64,000 nt of DNA, from positions 1,471,051 to 1,535,050 of the forward strand of contig NZ_LT629731.1 in NCBI RefSeq assembly GCF_900104575.1. Direction: 5' to 3'. The position numbers and the translations under genes are program-made. This document shows positions 42,496-49,980 of this stretch, one piece after another. This DNA is from Bacillus tuaregi. Lineage in GTDB: Bacteria > Bacillota > Bacilli > Bacillales > Cytobacillaceae. The stretch's first letter is position 1, and each line of letters opens with the position of its first letter. Under the pieces are notes generated by a model that saw only the letters and a list, made by a program, of their open reading frames with translations, was not told the origin of the DNA and did no database searches.

Positions 42496-44514
42496 CTATT
42501 CCACTCCATTCTCTGCTATAGGTAATTTCATCGTAAACTCCGTTCCATCCGGGAGCGCCGCTGCTTCAAGACTTCCTTTATTATCGGCCATCCATTGATA
42601 GCAAAGAGATAGACCGAGGCCAACACCCTTTTCCTTTGTTGTATAAAAAGGTTCAAAGATTTGCGAAAGGATCTCAGGTTGTATGCCACACCCTGTATCT
42701 CTAACCCGAATATAGGCATATTGTTCGTCATGATAGCCTTGAATCTCCATCTTTTTTTCGATCTGATCCTCCATAGCATCCATGGCATTTAACATGAGAT
42801 TCAATAGTACCTGTCCCACTTGTTCCTTGTCTCCAAAGGCTTTTGCTTGATTGTCTATTTGCCATTCTAATTGGACAAAGCTCTTTTTCAATGTAGGTTC
42901 CATAATTAGAACAATAGGGTGGATGCATTCTGACAAGAGGAAGCTATCTTTTTTTCGTTCACCTTTTCTCGAATAGCCGAGTAGGCTCTCGACAATTCCA
43001 TTCATCCGTCGCACAGCCTCAGGCATATGCATGAGCATTTCTTCTCGAAAAGTGGGATCCTCATACTTTTTCGGAAGCATATCAATGAATATCTTTAACG
43101 TCGTGAGTGGATTTCGAATTTCATGCGCCACACCAGCGACCAGTCTGCCAAGTGCACCCATTTTTTCTTGTAAAGCTAGCTTCTTTTCTAACACTCTTTC
43201 ATCCGTACGGTCTGCAAGCGTGATAAGGAATCCATCCGAATGGGATTGTTGATTCTGTAGTGGGATGATTCGAAAGAGTATCGACTTTTGTTTTCCGTGT
43301 TCTTCAAACGACAGTTCTTTTGAAAAAGATTGATTGGGCTTAAGACTCACAAACTCCTGATAATCTGAGAAGATTTGTTGAATAATGGGAAGAGACAGGA
43401 TGTCGGCGGTTTGAACGGGTTGAATTTCATTGATATTTAGAATCAGACGGGCACGATTATTCAAACTTGTTAGCTTGTGTGTTTTACTGAAAGTAATAAT
43501 CCCTGAGTAGATGTTGTTTAATATCTTTTCTTTAAATTGATCGGCTTCGAATAATTCTTTCTGCTGCTGTTTCAATTGTTCATTGGCTATATTTAAGGCG
43601 GATGTTCTTTTTTTTACTTCGCTACTCAATTTCTTATTCCATAGTTGGCTAACGAACAAAGCTACGAGAAACAGCACCAGAAAGAGGACTAGTAAAATAA
43701 TCGTCTTTCGCATTTCCTGCAATCGTTCGTCCGGTATTAAACCAAACCAGTGGGAATAGATTTCAAGGTAGTCACCATTTTCTCTCATATCACTTAATGA
43801 TCGATTGATTGTTTCTAGCAGCTCTGTTTCGTTCGGATGAATGGCTGCCGCATATTCAACGGATGTGCCTGTTAAACCATCAACGGTCACAAAGGCTTTA
43901 TGCTGATTTTTTTGTTCTAAATAATAATCAGCGGTCCATTTATTCGTCAATAGTGCATCTGCGCGTCCTTCCATTAAATGAACAAAGGCGTCCTTTGTAT
44001 GCAGGGTAAGGGCAATCTCTGCCCCTCGGACATTTTTCATCATTGAAAGGGAGGAGGGGTCTTCCTGCATCACAACGACCTTGTCGCGTAAATCGCTTAA
44101 AGTACGTACATGCTCGGCCTCTTCACTTGGAATGACAATCGTATCGGTCATCAACATATATGAATCTGAAAACAATAGCTGCGAATTCAACTGGCTAGAA
44201 TATTTCATGCCTAAAATGGCATCCACTTCACCTTTTTTCAGTAAATCAAGCGCTTCATACGAATTCATCGGGATCCATTCGAACCGTATATTTTCTTTCG
44301 TGGAAATTCTTTCAAATAATTCCACACTAAAACCATTAAACCTACCGTTTTCATCAATGAACGAAAAGGGCGGTAGGTGTTGATCTCCCGCAATTCGATA
44401 GACTCTCTGGGGAGGTTCTTCAGCATACCTATTTCCAAGAACATCAGAGGGAGTCACAAGTAATATAGCTATGAATATCAATAAAATGGGAATAGATTGA
44501 CCAAAAGTTTTCAT
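42496..44514 (-). CDS. Sensor histidine kinase with extracellular solute-binding domain
   Basis: The protein has 672 residues. A signal-like N-terminal hydrophobic stretch (IPILLIFIAILLVTPSDVLG) is followed by a family 3 solute-binding domain (about 40-275: PFSFIDENGRFNGFSVELFE, LLKKGEVDAILGM). Next come a membrane segment (IILLVLFLVLFLVALFV, about 290-307), a coiled linker, a PAS-like region, the H-box AGVAHEIRNPLTTLKIFIDM, NLMLNAMDAM and GVGLGLSLCYQW. It should sense an extracellular small molecule and phosphorylate the adjacent NtrC-type regulator. The ATG at 44514 follows AAGGAG; the longer frame upstream lies in a repeat and is not coding. Confidence 0.92.
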   Translation of the reverse strand: MKTFGQSIPILLIFIAILLVTPSDVLGNRYAEEPPQRVYRIAGDQHLPPFSFIDENGRFNGFSVELFERISTKENIRFEWIPMNSYEALDLLKKGEVDAILGMKYSSQLNSQLLFSDSYMLMTDTIVIPSEEAEHVRTLSDLRDKVVVMQEDPSSLSMMKNVRGAEIALTLHTKDAFVHLMEGRADALLTNKWTADYYLEQKNQHKAFVTVDGLTGTSVEYAAAIHPNETELLETINRSLSDMRENGDYLEIYSHWFGLIPDERLQEMRKTIILLVLFLVLFLVALFVSQLWNKKLSSEVKKRTSALNIANEQLKQQQKELFEADQFKEKILNNIYSGIITFSKTHKLTSLNNRARLILNINEIQPVQTADILSLPIIQQIFSDYQEFVSLKPNQSFSKELSFEEHGKQKSILFRIIPLQNQQSHSDGFLITLADRTDERVLEKKLALQEKMGALGRLVAGVAHEIRNPLTTLKIFIDMLPKKYEDPTFREEMLMHMPEAVRRMNGIVESLLGYSRKGERKKDSFLLSECIHPIVLIMEPTLKKSFVQLEWQIDNQAKAFGDKEQVGQVLLNLMLNAMDAMEDQIEKKMEIQGYHDEQYAYIRVRDTGCGIQPEILSQIFEPFYTTKEKGVGLGLSLCYQWMADNKGSLEAAALPDGTEFTMKLPIAENGVE

Positions 44515-44535
44515 AGAAAAAAGCTCCTTGCATAG

Positions 44536-44760
44536 ATCAAATTCGCCTGTCGAATTTGCGTCCGGATTACCTGAGCTCGCTCGATAAACTACCTTAAAAA
44601 AATCCGTGACATCCGCCGGAGGCTTAACTTCATTCAGCCGGGGTTTGAACCTCCACTGAATCGAAGAACTATTTGCATTCATCCCCCACTTGTAGAAGTG
44701 AGGACTTCTGTACCTGTCGCAAGCTTTCGGTACAAAAAGCATTTGCTGAATGAAGTTAAA
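44536..44760 (-). repeat. 225-bp structured repeat element, copy A (full length)
   Basis: On the minus strand it begins TTTAACTTCATTCAGC and ends GGCGAATTTGAT. It shares its order of hairpins with copies B (60211) and C (62292). Elements seen are a GTACC...GGTAC stem, a CACTT/AAGTG hairpin, a GTTCAAAC loop in a CTGAAT-closed stem, a CTCCGG/CCGGAG-type stem, and GAATTTG/CAAATTC at the end. It ends 21 bases before the kinase start codon. Confidence 0.85.
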
Positions 44761-45020
44761 TAGTATTTTAACATAAAATGGAATGAATTTTCTTTATATT
44801 TGGAAATTTAAGGAGGGTGTAAGGTACCTTCTGGAATTTGTAAAAAACGAAGTCGTTAGGGCAGACATTATTGGTATAGTTTTGTACTCGGCATGGGTGT
44901 TATCTCTATAGTGTGAGTCCTGAGACGCACCATTCTCGCGCGGGTTAACGAATAAAGACAGGAATAAATGCATTCCAAATTTGGAAATCTATTTATAAAT
45001 CGCTCCTGAAGGTGAATTAG

Positions 45021-45809
45021 GTGAACAACTATTCAAATGATAATACTGCCAGACGATATATAGCCCATGTTAGTATTTTTGGGTCGACGCAATTGCACTT
45101 AAGAAATCCTTATATTATTGCATGGTGGTCTGCAGCTTTCCCAGGGTTCGGGCATATGCTTTTATCAAAATATCTTCGAGGTTATGTCTTATTTATTTGG
45201 GAGGTTGTGGTTAACATTAAAGCCCATGTTAATTCTTCTATGATTTATTCTTTTCAAGGGAATATTGATATGGCAAAAGAGGTACTAGACACAAGATGGC
45301 TTCTGATGTATATTCCAGTTTACCTTTTCGGAATTTGGGATAGTTATCGGACAACCGTGGATATGAATAAGATTTATCTGTTAGCCGAGCGAGAGGAACA
45401 TCGTTATAATTCCTTTGCATTAGGCGCGATAGAGGTTAATTATTTAGATAAGCGGAACCCCATCATTTCCCTTATGTGGTCATTGTTTATCCCTGGACTA
45501 GGACAACTTTATATCCATAGGATTTTAACAGCATTCTTTGTCATCATATGGTTAGTTATTTTTTATTATTATTCTCATGTCCAAGAAGCGGTTGTCCTTT
45601 TATTTTTAGGTAAAGTAGAGGAAGCAACCACGGTTATAAATCCAGAATGGCTTCTCTTTATCCCTTCACACTATGGGTTTGCCGTGTATGATTCTTATAT
45701 CAATACGGTTGAGAATAACAAACTTTTTGAAAAGGACGTAAGAAAGCACTTAATCGAGAATTATCAATCGCAGGGCTTCAAAATACTAAAAGGACAAAAA
45801 GTGAAGTGA
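45021..45809 (+). CDS. Hypothetical membrane protein with internal duplication
   Basis: The protein has 262 residues. Two halves repeat each other: RNPYIIAWWSAAFPGFGHML and RNPIISLMWSLFIPGLGQLY, then RWLLMYIPVYLFGIWDSY and EWLLFIPSHYGFAVYDSY. Each half has about two membrane segments. The GTG start follows GGTGAATTAG. I do not recognise a named family. The paired pattern suggests a four-segment membrane protein that arose by gene duplication. The next gene, another small membrane protein, overlaps its end and is probably co-expressed. The gap 44761-45020 contains only weak GGTACC-like repeat traces. Confidence 0.75.
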   Translation: MNNYSNDNTARRYIAHVSIFGSTQLHLRNPYIIAWWSAAFPGFGHMLLSKYLRGYVLFIWEVVVNIKAHVNSSMIYSFQGNIDMAKEVLDTRWLLMYIPVYLFGIWDSYRTTVDMNKIYLLAEREEHRYNSFALGAIEVNYLDKRNPIISLMWSLFIPGLGQLYIHRILTAFFVIIWLVIFYYYSHVQEAVVLLFLGKVEEATTVINPEWLLFIPSHYGFAVYDSYINTVENNKLFEKDVRKHLIENYQSQGFKILKGQKVK

Positions 45810-45814
45810 TAAAT

Positions 45815-46273
45815 ATGCAGTTATTTTCAACCTTTGAAACTACAGGATTCCTAGAAATGGCCATCTCAACACTGGAAAATAGAGGGATTAAGAAAGATAG
45901 CCTATTTGCTGTCCCATTGGATAATAGAGCAGAAGAACGGAAAATTTTCGATAACTTGCATCGCTCAGATGGTACAAGCCTGATTGATATTGGAATGGGG
46001 CTTGCTACTGCTTTTTCCGTAATTGGAGCAAGTATTGGCTTCAAATTAGCGTGGGGACCCATTTATTGGGGGCTGATTAGTGCGTTTGTGGGATTTGTTG
46101 TTGGTTTTGCTATTCGGCTTTTTCTGGAATTGGTCATAAAGAAAAGGAAAAAACTCTTGAAAGGAAAACACTCTGAAGTTATCTTAATTGTTGATTGTGA
46201 AGAATCACAAGCAGAATTAGTAGAAAATATCCTTTGGAGCCATTTTGCTTTAGGAGTGGCAAAAGTAAAATGA
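45815..46273 (+). CDS. Hypothetical small membrane protein
   Basis: The protein has about 152 residues. Two membrane segments lie at about 55-75 and 80-105 (LIDIGMGLATAFSVIGASIG, GPIYWGLISAFVGFVVGFAI), with a basic stretch (KKRKKLLKGKHSE) after them. A C-terminal ferredoxin-like strand pattern (VILIVDCEESQAELVENILW) resembles the metal- or ligand-sensing ends of transport accessory proteins, but this is only suggestive. The ATG at 45815 is preferred; AAGTGAAGTG lies upstream. It forms a pair with the preceding membrane gene. Confidence 0.7.
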   Translation: MQLFSTFETTGFLEMAISTLENRGIKKDSLFAVPLDNRAEERKIFDNLHRSDGTSLIDIGMGLATAFSVIGASIGFKLAWGPIYWGLISAFVGFVVGFAIRLFLELVIKKRKKLLKGKHSEVILIVDCEESQAELVENILWSHFALGVAKVK

Positions 46274-46275
46274 TG

Positions 46276-46323
46276 AGAGGTGACAGGCATCTTCCAGAAG
46301 TTTGGAAGGTGCCTGTCACCTCT
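46276..46323. repeat. 20-bp palindromic repeat, terminator of the membrane gene pair
   Basis: AGAGGTGACAGGCATCTTCC and GGAAGGTGCCTGTCACCTCT pair with one mismatch across eight bases, followed by TCTTCTTTTA. It is the longest member of the GGTGCC family in the window. Confidence 0.75.
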
Positions 46324-46431
46324 TCTTTTATTCTAAATGTTATTTGAAAATCCGTTAAAGATTTCTGTAATGGTCAAACTACATATATTGACTTAAACTC
46401 ATTATGGTTACATAATTTGTTTCATTTTCAT

Positions 46432-46483
46432 GCAACTTTTTAGTTGCGTGATATTGACAAGCAACTAAATGGTTGCTTATAAT
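46432..46483 (+). promoter_or_regulatory. Promoter with two operator palindromes for the ArsR-type regulator
   Basis: TTGACA (46454-46459) and TATAAT (46478-46483) are 18 bases apart. Between them AAGCAAC and GTTGCTT form a perfect palindrome, and GCAACT/AGTTGC forms a second one just upstream of the -35 box. Both share the GCAAC half site, so cooperative autorepression is likely. The start codon at 46490 is about six bases from the -10 box. Confidence 0.75.
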
Positions 46484-46489
46484 AGGAAT

Positions 46490-46768
46490 ATGAAATGGGA
46501 AAAAGACACGATATTCAAAGCATTGGCTGACTCGACTCGGCGACTGATACTAGACGAACTATCCGAATGCAATGAGATGACGATGTATGAACTCACTTCA
46601 CGTCTTATTATGAACCACAAACTTATCATTACTCGGCAGGGGGTAGCAAAGCATCTTTCTATATTGGAAGAGGCTGGGCTTGTTAAATCAGAACGAAAGG
46701 GGAAATATCGAGTACTTATATTCGACAACGAACCACTTAGAAACTTGCTGAAAGGGTGGATTGATTAA
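46490..46768 (+). CDS. ArsR-type winged-helix repressor
   Basis: The protein has 92 residues. The winged-helix runs through FKALADSTRRLILDELSECN, ITRQGVAKHLSILEEAGLV and SERKGKYRVLIF, which is the ArsR pattern. No metal-binding cysteine pair is present, so it is not a classical metal sensor. The ATG at 46490 is chosen because an upstream ATG at 46469 lies between the -35 and -10 boxes. This leaves almost no leader, so the mRNA may be leaderless. The VOC protein gene lies 172 bases downstream in the same direction. Confidence 0.85.
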   Translation: MKWEKDTIFKALADSTRRLILDELSECNEMTMYELTSRLIMNHKLIITRQGVAKHLSILEEAGLVKSERKGKYRVLIFDNEPLRNLLKGWID

Positions 46769-46940
46769 GAATAAGAAATAAGAATTATCTATCCTGCAGA
46801 CGTTATGAAGGGAACACAAGGTGTTTGAATAGTTCAGGAAATTCGAGTATATCAATTAGATTTTTGACGAACAGGTAGTGATTCACTTACAGCATAGATT
46901 ATGCATCACGCTACAGCGCAGACATTATAGGAGGAATAAT

Positions 46941-47327
46941 ATGAAAATCATCGTAACCAGTTTATTTGTTGACGATCAAGATAAGGCACTGAAATTTTAT
47001 ACAGAAACGCTTGGTTTTCTAATAAAGCATGACATACCAGTCGGTGAATTCAGATGGATAGCACTTGTTTCTCCGGACAATGAAGACGGTACACAGCTTC
47101 TTCTTGAACCGAATGACAATCCAGCTGCCAAAGAATATCAAAAGAAATTGCTCGAGCAAGGTATCCCAGCAACCATGTTTGGCGTCACAGATATTCGCAA
47201 AGAATACGAAAGATTATTACAACATGGTGTGAAGTTTACAATGGAGCCGACCATGATGGGAGACAACACTATAGCTGTCTTTGAAGATACATGCGGTAAT
47301 CTTCTTCAAATCATTGAGCAAAAGTAA
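46941..47327 (+). CDS. VOC (glyoxalase/bleomycin resistance) superfamily protein
   Basis: The protein has 128 residues. It shows the two-module VOC pattern: VTSLFVDDQDKALKFYTETL, GFLIKHDIPVGEFRWIALVS, then GIPATMFGVTDIRKEYERLL and DTCGNLLQI, with the family's terminal E in a typical place. Such proteins bind a metal and act as dioxygenases, isomerases or drug-binding proteins; the substrate is unknown. The ATG at 46941 follows TAGGAGGAA. A perfect hairpin terminator follows. Confidence 0.87.
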   Translation: MKIIVTSLFVDDQDKALKFYTETLGFLIKHDIPVGEFRWIALVSPDNEDGTQLLLEPNDNPAAKEYQKKLLEQGIPATMFGVTDIRKEYERLLQHGVKFTMEPTMMGDNTIAVFEDTCGNLLQIIEQK

Positions 47328-47336
47328 AGTTTCCAA

Positions 47337-47371
47337 AAGCCCTGTCCGTTTATTGGGACAGGGCTTGCTTT
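47337..47371 (+). terminator. Terminator of the VOC gene
   Basis: AAGCCCTGTCC and GGGACAGGGCTT form a strong stem followed by GCTTTTTA. Confidence 0.85.
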
Positions 47372-47494
47372 TTAAGCAAAATAAAGTTGGAAATGAGGGT
47401 TATATCATTTACAAGCTGCTATCGCACAATAACGAGATTCCACGTTAGACGTTTCTTAAATTCTGGTATCGTTCACCTACCTCGGTATTTGCCA

Positions 47495-48040
47495 TTACTG
47501 TTTTTTAATCTTATCTATGTCTTTGGCCATAATCGAGGTTTTTCCAATCAACTTGCAATAAACCTTGTCATACCATTGGATGGCACCATAGCCAATCAAT
47601 CCGCCAGAAGTATTCAGGAGTAAGTCATCTACATCGAAAATGCCAAGAGAAGTTAAAAGCTGTAAGCATTCAAAGCCAAAGCTTAAACCAAAGGATAGAG
47701 TCAATACGTGTATACAGGATATTCTGTTATGTTTAGACAATAAGACAAGAAAAAGACCAAATGGTATGAATACGATAATATTTCCAACCAAATTACTGAA
47801 ATCTCGCCACATGGATAGGCTATGAATATTAATGAATATGGTTTTAAATGGGATGATATTACTGCTTTGAAATTGGTACATGAGATGATCAGGGTTCTCA
47901 AGATTCCTCTTTAATAGCTGCCAGAGTATGGTTAAATCCATCCACCTATACTTAAACAGTATAATTCTAATTAATCCGTACAGATAAAGGAAAAATAGTC
48001 CTGGTATGATTATTTTGTTCATTACTATCTTTTTTTTCAT
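47495..48040 (-). CDS. VanZ family membrane protein
   Basis: The protein has 181 residues. Hydrophobic segments lie at about 10-28, 83-100, 108-130 and 140-152. The VanZ core is visible in SNLVGNIIVFIPFGLFLVLL and FGFECLQLLTSLGIFDVDDL LLN, including the conserved D(V/I)DD-LLN motif. VanZ-like proteins give low-level teicoplanin tolerance in some species, but most have unknown roles. Its ATG follows AAAGGAGC at a slightly long distance. It is transcribed away from the next gene. Confidence 0.88.
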   Translation of the reverse strand: MKKKIVMNKIIIPGLFFLYLYGLIRIILFKYRWMDLTILWQLLKRNLENPDHLMYQFQSSNIIPFKTIFINIHSLSMWRDFSNLVGNIIVFIPFGLFLVLLSKHNRISCIHVLTLSFGLSFGFECLQLLTSLGIFDVDDLLLNTSGGLIGYGAIQWYDKVYCKLIGKTSIMAKDIDKIKKQ

Positions 48041-48311
48041 TATGACATCGATAGCTCCTTTTTATCCCATTTGATTATTTTTTTGGTGAGCCTTGTTATA
48101 GGTTAAGAAAAACTTTTAAAATAAAAAGTGGGGTAAATATTAAATTTTTCTTAAATATGATTTAGGATATTTTTCAATCGGGAGAAGTATTGCAGTAATG
48201 CTGCCATCATTAAGACACTATTAGTCGTTACGATGATCATATAAATTGAAAAGTCTTTTTACATAAAATTTTAGTAAGTTAGTAGTAAACCCGAAGAAGG
48301 AGGAGTTAACG

Positions 48312-48707
48312 ATGAATTCTGAAAACATAAGGGTGGAATGTGCAGAGAATTGTGGGAACTCACCTAAAAAACAGATGCTAAAGGAGCTTAGCATTGCTTT
48401 TGTCAAAAAGGAGATTGATTTCTGTCTGAATTGTATGAGTGATGATGTGATTTGGAATATCATCGGTGATCGATTGAATCAGGGGAAGGGTGATTATGAG
48501 AAAGCACTATGGAAAATGGGAAATCGAGAGGTTCAGGAATTACATATTCACAATATCATCACGCATGGAAACGTTGGCTCTGTCAATAGCACGTTGATTT
48601 TAGACGATGAGAGAAGGATAGAACGTTGTGATGTCTATAATTTCGGCGGTTTTGGAAAAAATTCTAAAATTAAAAAAATCACTTCGTATGTGATTGAAAT
48701 AGTCTAA
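48312..48707 (+). CDS. SnoaL/NTF2-like protein
   Basis: The protein has 131 residues. A cone-fold pattern is seen: LKELSIAFVKKEIDFCLNCM, SDDVIWNIIGDR, HNIITHGNVGSVNSTLIL and a final strand ending ITSYVIEIV. Three cysteines sit in the N-terminal third. The function is unknown. The ATG follows AAGGAGGAG. A short hairpin and T run follow at about 48715-48770. Confidence 0.75.
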   Translation: MNSENIRVECAENCGNSPKKQMLKELSIAFVKKEIDFCLNCMSDDVIWNIIGDRLNQGKGDYEKALWKMGNREVQELHIHNIITHGNVGSVNSTLILDDERRIERCDVYNFGGFGKNSKIKKITSYVIEIV

Positions 48708-48882
48708 TTAGATAATAAAGAAGCAAGTAAGTGATAGAAGCCTACTGCTTCTTTTTTGTTTTTTTTAGAAAGTTACTACCATAACGGGGTTGAGTAATTT
48801 ATCCTAATTTCCTTTTTACAAAGGAATATTTAACTAATCTACGCAAAGGATAATAGGAAAATAGTATTAGGGGTGTGATACC

Positions 48883-49980
48883 ATCAATAAATATCACCTA
48901 ATCTCGATTTTTCAAATCATCCTTTTACTGATTACCGCTGTAGGGATGAAAAACCATGTACTCGTGATCCCTCCATTGATTCAAACTGCGAAAAAGGATT
49001 CCTGGATAAGTGTTCTGCTAGCCATGCTCATTGCGTTTGTTTGTATATGGATGATCGTCAGCATACATAAAAAGACGAAGAAAGAGAATTTATTGAAGTG
49101 GTTAAACGAACATGTAAATAAAGGGGTCGTTGCCTTTCTAGTTGGATTGCTCTTGCTGATTTTTACCATTATGAGTGTAGTAACGCTAAGAGAAACCGTA
49201 ACATGGATCAATATCTCCTTGCTTCCCAAGACACCTGAATTTGTCACGGCCATAATCCTCGGATTGGTCTGTCTTTTGACGGCTTGTACAAACCTCAAAT
49301 CCATTTGTATTATTAATCAATTTCTACTCTTCTTTGTTGTGATACTTGGTTTTTTTGTCGCAACCGTCAATATGCAGCATAAAGATTTTTCCTTATTATT
49401 GCCCGTATTTGAGCATGGCTACCGCCCGATTTTGAAGGGAATTCTCTATCCTCTATCTGGATTTATTGAATTAATATTCATATTATTCATCCAAGACCAA
49501 ATTAAAGAAAAGCTGCGGTTTCGCTATTTAGCCGTCACACTCTTTATTTTAACAGGCTTAACCATAGGACCTTTAGTGGGAGCGATTATTGAGTTTAGTC
49601 AAGGGGAGGCGGAAAGACTTCGTTTCCCAGCCTATGAAGAGTGGGAATTGGTAGCAATCGGGCACTTTATTGAACATATTTTCTTTTTTGTGATTTATCA
49701 GTGGTTAACAGGTGCATTTATTCGTATAACGCTGATGTTTTTCTTTATCAGAGAATTACTTTCGCTAATAAATAAAAAGGTGAACCAATTATTTTTCGCT
49801 ATTTTTATTGTGGTGATCGTTTTGACCCTTTACCCAATGAATGATTTTCAATACTCCTTCATTTTATTTTATGTGTTGATTCCTTTTACAGCTATTTTCT
49901 TTATTGGATTTACGATTATCTTGTATGGATTCGTGACTTTTGCAGCAAGACATGAAAAGGGGATGAAGAATGAAGCTTAA
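48883..49980 (+). CDS. GerB-type spore germination permease with a non-standard start (ATC)
   Basis: From ATC at 48883 the protein has 365 residues with about ten membrane segments, as in the GerAB/GerKB family (APC superfamily), which works with GerA and GerC proteins as a nutrient receptor in the spore inner membrane. The first ATG (48946) would remove most of the first membrane segment (the sequence INKYHLISIFQIILLLITAVG). A good site, AGGGGTG, lies six bases before the ATC, where family members have ATG. No ATG, GTG or TTG exists in frame between the upstream TAG and 48946. The start codon may have mutated. The operon continues with gerA- and gerC-type genes. Confidence 0.85.
   Translation: MNKYHLISIFQIILLLITAVGMKNHVLVIPPLIQTAKKDSWISVLLAMLIAFVCIWMIVSIHKKTKKENLLKWLNEHVNKGVVAFLVGLLLLIFTIMSVVTLRETVTWINISLLPKTPEFVTAIILGLVCLLTACTNLKSICIINQFLLFFVVILGFFVATVNMQHKDFSLLLPVFEHGYRPILKGILYPLSGFIELIFILFIQDQIKEKLRFRYLAVTLFILTGLTIGPLVGAIIEFSQGEAERLRFPAYEEWELVAIGHFIEHIFFFVIYQWLTGAFIRITLMFFFIRELLSLINKKVNQLFFAIFIVVIVLTLYPMNDFQYSFILFYVLIPFTAIFFIGFTIILYGFVTFAARHEKGMKNEA

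Noticed and set aside
44515..44742. N-terminal extension of the histidine kinase into the repeat element
   Set aside because: The extension encodes repeat sequence that also occurs, in other contexts, at 60.2 and 62.3 kb. The ATG at 44514 has an AAGGAG site and a signal-like start.
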